Part shown: one piece after another, positions 57,680 to 64,000 of the stretch | How positions within the stretch are numbered: the first letter of the stretch is position 1 | How the letters are laid out: the number at the start of each line of letters is the position of its first letter | Source: Flavobacterium subsaxonicum WB 4.1-42 = DSM 21790 | Lineage (GTDB): Bacteria; Bacteroidota; Bacteroidia; Flavobacteriales; Flavobacteriaceae | DNA length: 64,000 nt | Direction of reading: 5' to 3' | NCBI RefSeq assembly: GCF_000422725.1 | Contig: NZ_KE383911.1 | Span: 239,152-303,151, forward strand | Program-made: the position numbers and the translations under genes | The notes under the pieces: generated by a model | What the model was told of the DNA's origin: nothing | Databases searched by the model: none | The model's input: the letters and a program-made list of their open reading frames with translations, nothing else

Positions 57680-59716
57680 TTACTGTTTTACAACCTTGAT
57701 TGTTGCGGTAGCATTATTGGCGCTAACTTTTACCATGTAAGTTCCGGCAGCAAGGTTAGACAGGTCTAACTGTGCTTTGCTTTGGTTAATGGTAGTAACC
57801 AGTACCTGCTGGCCTACTAAATTGTACACCGTAGCACTGTCTATGTTTTTAATATACTCCAGGTTAAGCACATCTTTTACAGGGTTAGGATAATAGCTAA
57901 ACGTACCATTTGCAAAACCGGTTACACTACCCGTATTACTTATGGTTACAGCAAATACATCTGTGCTGCAATTACCAAGGGTTGCCACTGCGTAATAGGT
58001 AGCACCATCTTCTAAAATTAGCGTATCGGCAATTGGGTTAGTATTAGCCTGGGCATCAGCCAATGTAGCATACCAGGTAACAGTTGCACCTTCCTGAACT
58101 ATAATAACAAGATTCTCTGTAGTGCCGCTTGCATCGCCAAGATCCTGGATCGCTTCACCTTCTATATTAGCCAATGCTATAATACTAACCTCTACAGGGG
58201 TTCTTTCTTCGCTCTCGCAAAGGCCTTCAACCTGGGCAGCATAGTATGTACCCGATGCCAGTGGTGTATCTTCGGCAATAATATCATCGCCTGTTGCACT
58301 GCCATACCAGGCCACATCATCCGATGGCAAGTCTATACCCGTTGCACCAGTACAAAATTCTAACACTTCATCAAATTCAGGGGCTTCTAAATTACAGTTA
58401 ACATTAAGCAGGTAATCTTCGACCTGGCCGTAACCTTCGTCACTTGAACATGGGTCGCCCGTATATTCATCAAACAATTTAAACACCCTCATATAGGTTA
58501 ATCCCGGCAGGGCATCATCCGGTACTTCAATCTCTCCGGTAAGCTCTACATCATCCTCACCATCAGAATTGGTAATAACCCCAATCTCGTAGCTTTCGCC
58601 ATCGTCTGTAAGGTCGCCGTTGTGGTTCCAGTCTATAAACACGGTAATATAATTTTCGTATCCATCGCCAAAAACATCAACCGTATTACCCTTAATAGTA
58701 ATATCATACGTTTCGCCTATATCTACCTGTCCCGGAGCTATCGATGTAAAATCTTCTTGCTGCGGACTGCTTACATCGGCACTTGATGTATTGCTGATAC
58801 CTGCAAATTCTACAAACGTAATAGGCTCTACACCGCTATCAAATTCGACCTGGCATAAGCAATCCAACCCGCTGTTTTGCACCTGTATGGGTGTACTTGT
58901 TGCGGTTAAGGTACTTGCGGTACAGGTAATTTTGGCCCTGTACCAGGTAGATACAGCCTGCGTAGTAGTATAAGTGGCAGCAGTGCCACCGGTGGCTATA
59001 TTGGTATACGTAACATTATCTGTAGACGATTGCCACTGATACGTTAAACCGGCCACAAAATAAGGCGGTGATAATGATAAGGTTACATCAGTTTCATTAC
59101 AGGCATAAAGTGTAGATGCAGCCGTAACCGATGTTGGCGGAGTGCCATCGCAAGGTAAAGAAGCTGCCTGTGTAACACTCACGTTATCAAAGTATAAGTA
59201 AGCATCGATATCTTCATTCTGGTTTGCACCCGATGTTAGCCTTATATAAACATTGCTTCCGCCCGGAGGTGTAAATGTAACCGTACGCGTGGCACAATCT
59301 GCCGAAACAATATGGTTTGCAGGTGATACCGTTTCCAGTAATGTCCACGGGCCTGATTGCGATGCGGCATATTCTATGGTAAAACTGCCCCAGTTAGGCG
59401 AGTTAGGATAGGCCTCGGTTTCATCGTAATAATCTACGAGTTTGTAATCATAGGTTAAGGTTGCCAATTGGCCGTTAGACATGCCTAATAACCCTGACAC
59501 TGTGGTTCCCGGATCGTAAAATGAATACAATTCGGTTACTATAGAGTAGCCGTCGCACGATTCGTAATCGTCCAGCCAGTAAGCAAAATCGGGGTTGGTC
59601 CAGGCAATGTCGTCCGATTCAAAATCTTCCGAATAATTAAGTTGCGCGTAGCCCTTTTGCGGATTTATAAAAAGGCCAAAAGCAAGAAACACATAAATTA
59701 GTAGTGTTGGCTTCAT
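57680..59716 (-). CDS. Multidomain T9SS cargo with GEVED and Ig-like domains
   Basis: 678 residues with signal MKPTLLIYVFLAFGLFINPQKGYA. Modules in order: a jelly-roll-like N-terminal region (about 25-190, 'WGSFTIEYAASQSGPWTLLETV ... YLYFDNVSVTQ'), Ig-like repeats (190-290), a GEVED domain ('ITVFIDWNHNGDLTDDGESYEI ... DEGYGQVEDYLLNV'), another Ig-like region, and a type A sorting tail (YYPNPVKDVLNLEYI ... GTYMVKVSANNATATIKVVKQ). It is probably a surface adhesin or matrix protein. It lies convergent to the metalloprotease gene and shares its N-terminal module with the neighbour at 59874. Confidence 0.85.
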   Translation of the reverse strand: MKPTLLIYVFLAFGLFINPQKGYAQLNYSEDFESDDIAWTNPDFAYWLDDYESCDGYSIVTELYSFYDPGTTVSGLLGMSNGQLATLTYDYKLVDYYDETEAYPNSPNWGSFTIEYAASQSGPWTLLETVSPANHIVSADCATRTVTFTPPGGSNVYIRLTSGANQNEDIDAYLYFDNVSVTQAASLPCDGTPPTSVTAASTLYACNETDVTLSLSPPYFVAGLTYQWQSSTDNVTYTNIATGGTAATYTTTQAVSTWYRAKITCTASTLTATSTPIQVQNSGLDCLCQVEFDSGVEPITFVEFAGISNTSSADVSSPQQEDFTSIAPGQVDIGETYDITIKGNTVDVFGDGYENYITVFIDWNHNGDLTDDGESYEIGVITNSDGEDDVELTGEIEVPDDALPGLTYMRVFKLFDEYTGDPCSSDEGYGQVEDYLLNVNCNLEAPEFDEVLEFCTGATGIDLPSDDVAWYGSATGDDIIAEDTPLASGTYYAAQVEGLCESEERTPVEVSIIALANIEGEAIQDLGDASGTTENLVIIVQEGATVTWYATLADAQANTNPIADTLILEDGATYYAVATLGNCSTDVFAVTISNTGSVTGFANGTFSYYPNPVKDVLNLEYIKNIDSATVYNLVGQQVLVTTINQSKAQLDLSNLAAGTYMVKVSANNATATIKVVKQ

Positions 59717-59830
59717 ACATTTGATATTAAAGAGGTTATAATTATAAATTTAGAACATTTTGACTTCTAAAAGTTTTAAATCCTTACGATAAATTGAATT
59801 TTAAGAAATCTTTAACATAGCAATAGACAA

Positions 59831-59853
59831 AAAAACCGGCTACATAACCGGTT
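59831..59853 (-). terminator. Terminator of the short T9SS gene
   Basis: AACCGG / CCGGTT stem with an 8-base loop; on the minus strand it is followed by TTTTTTTG, 21 bases after the stop codon. Confidence 0.75.
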
Positions 59854-59873
59854 CATATTTAAAGTGATATACA

Positions 59874-60698
59874 TTACTTTTTAGTTACGCTAACCTCCCG
59901 CACTTCGTTATTGGCTGTAATTTTCAACACGTAATCGCCAAACTTAAGGCCGGTCATGTCCAGTCGGGAGAAGTCGTTGTTCATATCTTCTATAATTACC
60001 GGTTGCCCCTGATGGTCAAAAATAGCAATGTTGCTTATCGTACCGTTAAAGCTAAGGTTTAGGTAATCGGTTACGGGGTTAGGATACACGGTAAGGTCAC
60101 TGGTTGCGACTACTGGGCCGGTTGTAAGGCCATCCTGTAGCACGCTAACATCATCAATATAAACAAAATAGTTACTTTTTGGGTTGATGCCCGGCGTTAC
60201 CCTATAGCGCAAATACACCTTAGTGCTATCGGCAGGACTAAAAGTTACCTGTCGCAGGGCGCAATCGGCTGATCTTATATGATTTTGTGGTGTAATAGCG
60301 TCTATAGCCGTCCAAGGCCCGTTACGGCTTGACCCATAATCAAGGGTTATGGTGCCCCAATCGGTAGTATTTTCAGCCTGGTACGGTAACACATTATCGT
60401 ATATAAGGATTTTATACCTGTACATCAGCGTAATAGCCTCACCATTGCTTACTCCAACTGCCGGAGAAACCGTTTCTGCCACTACAGGCCTGGCCAGCCC
60501 ATTATTAACGTGAGCCCTTATGGCACTTTCGGTCTGGCACACCGCAACGTTAGTAACTTTAAAGTCGCGGTCGGTCCACTTATGGCCTACGCGCGAAAAA
60601 TCCTGTTGGTAATCTATCTGGGCTTGGGCGGTATCTGTATATAAAACACTGGCTGCCATAAACATACAGCCGCCAAGTAATTGTAATATTGTTTTCAT
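59874..60698 (-). CDS. Short T9SS cargo with the same N-terminal module
   Basis: 274 residues with signal MKTILQLLGGCMFMAASVLYTDTAQA. The N-terminal module matches the 678-residue neighbour: 'WGTITLDYGSSRNGPWTAIDAITPQNHIRSADCALRQVTF' versus 'WGSFTIEYAASQSGPWTLLETVSPANHIVSADCATRTVTF' shows shared strand order. After it comes a type A sorting domain (VYPNPVTDYLNLSF ... FGDYVLKITANNEVREVSVTKK). It lacks the GEVED and Ig-like parts, so it is a minimal paralogue. Ligand is unknown. It has its own terminator and is separated from the neighbour by 157 bases. Confidence 0.83.
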   Translation of the reverse strand: MKTILQLLGGCMFMAASVLYTDTAQAQIDYQQDFSRVGHKWTDRDFKVTNVAVCQTESAIRAHVNNGLARPVVAETVSPAVGVSNGEAITLMYRYKILIYDNVLPYQAENTTDWGTITLDYGSSRNGPWTAIDAITPQNHIRSADCALRQVTFSPADSTKVYLRYRVTPGINPKSNYFVYIDDVSVLQDGLTTGPVVATSDLTVYPNPVTDYLNLSFNGTISNIAIFDHQGQPVIIEDMNNDFSRLDMTGLKFGDYVLKITANNEVREVSVTKK

Positions 60699-60878
60699 GA
60701 TAACAAAATTTTGTGTTGTCTTATAAAGTTACCATATAATTTACAGCCCAACTGTTAATAAAATATTGTTTAACGCCAATTTGCATTAGCATTAATAGCA
60801 TTTTAACACCATTGATTATAATTTAAAAAATAGTAAAAAAATATGCGAAATTATTTTACGAAAACGATTGAAATATTA

Positions 60879-60886
60879 TACATTTG
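60879..60886 (+). promoter_or_regulatory. -7 box of the GAPDH gene
   Basis: TACATTTG, a full TAnnTTTG match, 35 bases before the ATG at 60922. No -33 element at standard spacing was seen. Confidence 0.55.
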
Positions 60887-60921
60887 CATCATAATATCAC
60901 AATTAAAACATTTTGCCTCTT

Positions 60922-62370
60922 ATGAACAATACTGTTCTCTACGAAAAAGAACTCTCTTACCAGGCCGACAGGCGTAAGGCAGGTGTTGAATTTATTAATA
61001 TTGTAAGCGAGCTTTGGTATGACAAGTCTATTGAGCTTGTACTTTTTCGCAATCAACTAATAGACAAGAGCATAGGCGATATTATTAACCTGCACGAGTA
61101 TGCCGGCGAGTTTATCAAAAAACCCATCAATGTTTTTGATACTGTAGAGATTGCCCGTGCCATTAAGATAGCCAACCTGCCCCCGTCAAGAATAGACATT
61201 GGCAAGCTAACGTACGAGTATCACCTTGAAGATAACCACTATAACGATGCTACTGCCTTTGTAAACGACAAGCTTAGGCATGCCAAGGCGAGCAAGAACA
61301 TACAGCCTAAAGACGTGGTACTATACGGCTTTGGCCGCATTGGCAGGCTATTAGCCCGCGAAATGATGAGCAAGATAGGCAAAGGTGCCCAACTAAGGCT
61401 ACGAGCCATTGTGGTACGCGACAAACACGATGCCACGCTGCTCGAAAAAAGGGCATCGCTTTTAAAACACGACTCTATACATGGCGATTTCCAGGGATCG
61501 GTAACCGTTAATTTACACAACAACACACTGGTAATCAATGGTGCTACAGTACACATTATTACTGCATCTGCCCCGGAGAAGGTAGATTACACCAAGTACG
61601 GCATTAACAACGCCCTGCTTATAGACAACACCGGCGCCTTTACTACAGAAGATGCTCTTAAGCGCCACCTGGTTGCCAACGGCATCGAGAAGGTGCTGCT
61701 AACCGCACCGGGCAAAGGCGTGCCCAACATTGTATACGGTGTTAACCACAACGATTACAGCCCCGATGATACCGACATTTTCTCGGCCGCATCGTGCACA
61801 ACTAATGCTATCACGCCTATCCTTATGGTGTTAGAAGATACTTTAGGCATCACTAAGGGTCACTTGGAGACCATACACGCCTATACCAACGACCAGAATT
61901 TGGTCGACAACATGCACAAGAAGTACCGCCGCGGCAGGGCAGCCGCCTTAAACATGGTTATTACCGAGACCGGTGCCGGCAGTGCCGTTGCCAAAGCTAT
62001 ACCATCGTTAGCTGGCAAGCTGACTTCCAACGCTATACGGGTTCCGGTGCCTAACGGATCGTTAGTGGTGGTTAATGTAGAGGTGGAAAGGCCTACCAGT
62101 ATTGCCGAGGTTAATGAGATAATGAAACACTACGCCCTTGAAGGCGAACTTGTTGAACAAATTAAATATTCTGTAAATAACGAACTGGTATCCAGCGACA
62201 TAGTAGGTACATCGGCCCCGGCAATTTACGATAGTAAGGCTACTATTGTAAGCGCCGACGGCAAAAATGTAATACTTTACGTATGGTACGATAACGAGTA
62301 TGGGTACAGCCACCAGGTAATTCGCCTTGCAAAATACGTTGCAAAAGTAAGGCGCTACACGTATTACTAA
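60922..62370 (+). CDS. Glyceraldehyde-3-phosphate dehydrogenase, long form
   Basis: 482 residues from the ATG at 60922 (MNNTVLYEKELSYQADRRKAGVEF); a TTG at 60913 is not needed. The first 130 residues are an extension absent from ordinary GapA. The Rossmann start is GFGRIGRLLAREM (about 136-148). The catalytic Cys is C292 (SAASCTTNAITP), with H319 in IHAYTNDQNLVD. The C-terminal YVWYDNEYGYSHQVIRL is canonical. Long forms of this kind are widespread in Bacteroidota and some pseudomonads; a role in gluconeogenesis or with NADP is suggested elsewhere but is not shown here. It ends in a terminator. Confidence 0.93.
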   Translation: MNNTVLYEKELSYQADRRKAGVEFINIVSELWYDKSIELVLFRNQLIDKSIGDIINLHEYAGEFIKKPINVFDTVEIARAIKIANLPPSRIDIGKLTYEYHLEDNHYNDATAFVNDKLRHAKASKNIQPKDVVLYGFGRIGRLLAREMMSKIGKGAQLRLRAIVVRDKHDATLLEKRASLLKHDSIHGDFQGSVTVNLHNNTLVINGATVHIITASAPEKVDYTKYGINNALLIDNTGAFTTEDALKRHLVANGIEKVLLTAPGKGVPNIVYGVNHNDYSPDDTDIFSAASCTTNAITPILMVLEDTLGITKGHLETIHAYTNDQNLVDNMHKKYRRGRAAALNMVITETGAGSAVAKAIPSLAGKLTSNAIRVPVPNGSLVVVNVEVERPTSIAEVNEIMKHYALEGELVEQIKYSVNNELVSSDIVGTSAPAIYDSKATIVSADGKNVILYVWYDNEYGYSHQVIRLAKYVAKVRRYTYY

Positions 62371-62412
62371 AAGCTACCTAAACCAACCATTTTTTTTCTT
62401 CATAATTGTTAG

Positions 62413-62446
62413 TCCGCTCTTTTTGCCGAGAGCGGATTTTTTTTGT
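62413..62446 (+). terminator. GAPDH terminator
   Basis: TCCGCTCT / AGAGCGGA stem with an 8-base loop, followed by eight T. Confidence 0.88.
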
Positions 62447-62590
62447 GCCTCTGTCAAAAAAAGGCTTGATATTTCACTTTTGGACTCTGACATTCACTAC
62501 CAAATCATCTCTAAAATAGCGTCAGCTACTCTCCCCTATTTTGCTCATAGCCTCTCAAAACACTTAATTTACTAATTATCAATAAACTAA

Positions 62591-62610
62591 AATATACCGA
62601 TTGGTATATT
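62591..62610. promoter_or_regulatory. Palindromic operator-like site C
   Basis: AATATACCGATTGGTATATT, identical in all 20 bases to 36580-36599. A TAATTTTG -7-like box follows at 62669-62676, but beyond it only low-complexity DNA is found, so no gene under its control is visible. Confidence 0.65.
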
Positions 62611-62690
62611 GTTCAATAAACCCATTTACTGCAACATCCACTTCAGTACTGCTATGCAAAAGGCGTTGTAATTTTGCAGAAGGGAAATTG

Positions 62691-62985
62691 GTTGTTGGTT
62701 GCGGGTTTTGAGTTGGGAGTTTTGAGTTAGGGGTTGCGGGTTTTGAGTTGAGGGTTGAGGGTTTTGAGTTAGGGGTTGAGGGTTTTGAGTTGAGGGTTTT
62801 GAGTTGAGGGTTGAGGGTTGTTGCCCGTTGCTTATTGCTTATTGCCTCTTGCTTATTGCCTGTTGCTTATTGCTTATTGCCTGTTGTCAATTGCCTGTTG
62901 TCAATTGCTTATTGCCTGTTGCCAATTGCCTGTTGTCAATTGCTTATTGCCTGTTGCCAATTGCTTATTGCTTACTGTCCATTAA
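62691..62985. repeat. Low-complexity island with two word dialects
   Basis: 62691-62815 repeats GGGTTTTGAGTTGAGGGTTG-like words about ten times. 62816-62985 repeats (C)CTGTTGCTTATTGC and TGTCAATTGC words. Two overlapping open frames through it (about 60-80 residues) consist only of Leu-Cys-Tyr runs and are not genes. The whole gap 62371-63214 otherwise holds only the GAPDH terminator and operator-like site C. Nothing further was recognised between 62986 and 63214. Confidence 0.75.
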
Positions 62986-63214
62986 ACTTATTCAGATAAA
63001 AATTTCTGCAATTTTAAAAAAACACGTATTTCTACCTGATTTTTATTAGGCGGTTTATTATAGTTTAGCACTACTAAAACACTGATAGGTAGCTTGCTAT
63101 TTACTAAGCATGGCGCTTATTAGCTATTGAGTGGAGCAGGAACCACTTTAATAAACGGGGCGTCTTTTTCCGAAAAGCCTTACGAGTAGGAAAACACTAA
63201 AAAATTACAACATT

Positions 63215-63496
63215 ATGTCTGGTCAAAATTCAGTAGAAACATTAATTCCCGGAGGTTGGACTGCTTACCACAAATTAACCCCGGAAGACAAGCAAGTATT
63301 TGATGAAGCCCTGCAAGGCTTTGTGGGAGTAAAATATACTCCGAACGAAGTTTCAACACAGGTTGTAAACGGTACTAACTACCGTTTTAAATGTACTGCC
63401 TCTATGCCACCTGCCCTGGTTGTATGGGAAGCCATTGTGTTAATTCACAAGCCAATAAACGGCAAGCCATACATTTATGGCATCGAACGATATTAA
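63215..63496 (+). CDS. Stefin-like small protein, copy 1 (putative cysteine-protease inhibitor)
   Basis: 93 residues, no signal peptide, so cytosolic. The order matches the type-1 cystatins (stefins): an N-terminal Gly pair (G13-G14 in IPGGW), one helix (LTPEDKQVFDEALQG), and the first hairpin loop Q49-V-V-N-G53, followed by TNYRFKCTA. In human stefins the corresponding loop is QVVAG followed by TNYYIKVRA, a near-match. The C-terminal part holds strands 'ALVVWEAIVLIHKP' and 'KPYIYGIERY'. Inhibition of papain-like proteases is an inference. A paralogue follows after 31 bases. Confidence 0.75.
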   Translation: MSGQNSVETLIPGGWTAYHKLTPEDKQVFDEALQGFVGVKYTPNEVSTQVVNGTNYRFKCTASMPPALVVWEAIVLIHKPINGKPYIYGIERY

Positions 63497-63527
63497 ATAA
63501 ATCATCCATCAAAAAAAATTACACATC

Positions 63528-63806
63528 ATGTCAAATTCAGTAGAAACATTAGTACCGGGCGGCTGGACAAAGTACCACGCCCTTACACCCGAAGACCAAA
63601 TAGTATTTGATGAAGCCATGTACGGCTTTGTAGGAGTAAAATATACCCCTACCGAAGTTGCAACCCAGATTGTGGCAGGCATCAACTACCGCTTTAAATG
63701 CACAGCATCTATACCACCGGCCCTTGTAGTTTGGGAGGCTATTGTAGAGATATTTAAGCCGTTAGACGGAGGTAAACCTTATCTTACCGGCATTAAAAAT
63801 ATATAG
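63528..63806 (+). CDS. Stefin-like small protein, copy 2 (putative cysteine-protease inhibitor)
   Basis: 92 residues, about 70% identical to copy 1 by eye over the whole length. The Gly pair is G11-G12 in VPGGW, and the first hairpin loop is Q47-I-V-A-G51, an exact Q-x-V-x-G match to the cystatin inhibitor motif. The helix (LTPEDQIVFDEAMYG) and strands are conserved; most changes fall on surface positions and the C-terminus (KPYLTGIKNI). The genes are 31 bases apart on one strand and share a terminator, so both are made together. No papain-like protease gene is seen in the window. Confidence 0.77.
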   Translation: MSNSVETLVPGGWTKYHALTPEDQIVFDEAMYGFVGVKYTPTEVATQIVAGINYRFKCTASIPPALVVWEAIVEIFKPLDGGKPYLTGIKNI

Positions 63807-63832
63807 TAATTAGCCATAGTAACTATTATTTA

Positions 63833-63865
63833 AAAATCTGCCCGATTAGTTTCGGGCAGATTTTG
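63833..63865 (+). terminator. Terminator of the stefin-like pair
   Basis: AAAATCTGCCCGA / TCGGGCAGATTTT, perfect 13-bp stem with a 6-base loop, followed by TTTTG-type T-rich DNA. Confidence 0.88.
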
Positions 63866-63924
63866 TTGGTTGTAAGGTTCTTCAGGCAAAGTCTTTTATT
63901 AACACAACACTTTTCAGGCACCGT

Positions 63925-63941
63925 CTTCGTGAGGCACGAAG
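63925..63941. repeat. REP-like palindrome near the window end
   Basis: CTTCGTG-AGG-CACGAAG, a perfect 7-base palindrome followed by CGATCTTTT, with a further GC-rich word at the window end (63975-64000: GGGATTGCCGCGCTCCG). It resembles the REP-type words at 894-925 in style. The last 60 bases hold no gene start. Confidence 0.55.
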
Positions 63942-64000
63942 CGATCTTTTAAACCAAACAATCTATGCCCTATGGGATTGCCGCGCTCCGTTGCACTTCG

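Noticed and set aside
62804..63049. Open frames of 62 and 81 residues in the low-complexity island
   Set aside because: They encode Leu/Cys/Tyr/Ala runs produced by the TTGCTTATTGC words and overlap each other in different frames.

Overview
The window looks like a chromosomal segment of a Bacteroidota bacterium, most likely family Flavobacteriaceae. The evidence is type IX secretion C-terminal sorting domains, a DUF5686/TonB-type outer-membrane repertoire, DUF4290 next to murA, a flavobacterial 6S RNA next to zapA, and promoters with the Bacteroidota -7 box TAnnTTTG instead of sigma70 -10 boxes. Shine-Dalgarno sequences are mostly absent. No rRNA, tRNA, CRISPR array, prophage or intact insertion sequence was recognised.

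Layout. 0-6 kb: tail of a HAD-like gene, a DUF2971 protein, then a leftward operon of M23 peptidase, TonB-dependent receptor and EF-hand-like lipoprotein. 6-8.5 kb: zapB-like, zapA, 6S RNA and rny. 8.7-15.4 kb: a complete RND efflux operon (adaptor, pump, outer-membrane factor) with its tetR and three copies of a palindromic operator. 15.4-20.4 kb: a PAS histidine kinase with a single-domain response regulator, xerD, and three tandem beta-barrel paralogues. 20.5-29 kb: aroQ overlapping a DUF5686 gene, then an accessory stretch (toxin-antitoxin pair, MITE-like element, cytochrome b, CDF transporter) and a second DUF5686 gene. 29-29.6 kb: a 103-bp tandem repeat with conserved hairpins.

29.6-44 kb is mostly housekeeping: SIMPL protein, Coa1-like protein, murA with Asp in place of the fosfomycin-target Cys, DUF4290, DUF493, a PfkB-family kinase, an ABC-F ATPase, a YigZ protein, a thioesterase, dnaA, a low-molecular-weight phosphatase and an RsmI-like methylase. 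44-48.3 kb: arsC, DUF6428 and arsR without an arsenite pump, then SulP and NhaA transporters. 48.5-53.9 kb: cell-wall enzymes (lysozyme-like protein, mltG, dapF), a GNAT acetyltransferase and a DegP-type protease. 53.9-60.7 kb: a two-component system divergent from a secreted M43 metalloprotease, with tandem TAACA direct-repeat boxes between them, plus two further T9SS cargo genes. 60.9-64 kb: a long-form GAPDH, an island of low-complexity DNA, and a tandem pair of small proteins that closely resemble stefins (cystatin cysteine-protease inhibitors).

The most interesting items are the stefin-like pair, the 103-bp hairpin array with covarying stems, palindromic TetR-type operators that stand at two loci with no gene to control, the direct-repeat boxes at 56.06-56.13 kb, and several unrelated intergenic islands of degenerate word-like repeats. 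All functions are inferred from reading the sequence; no database search was run.
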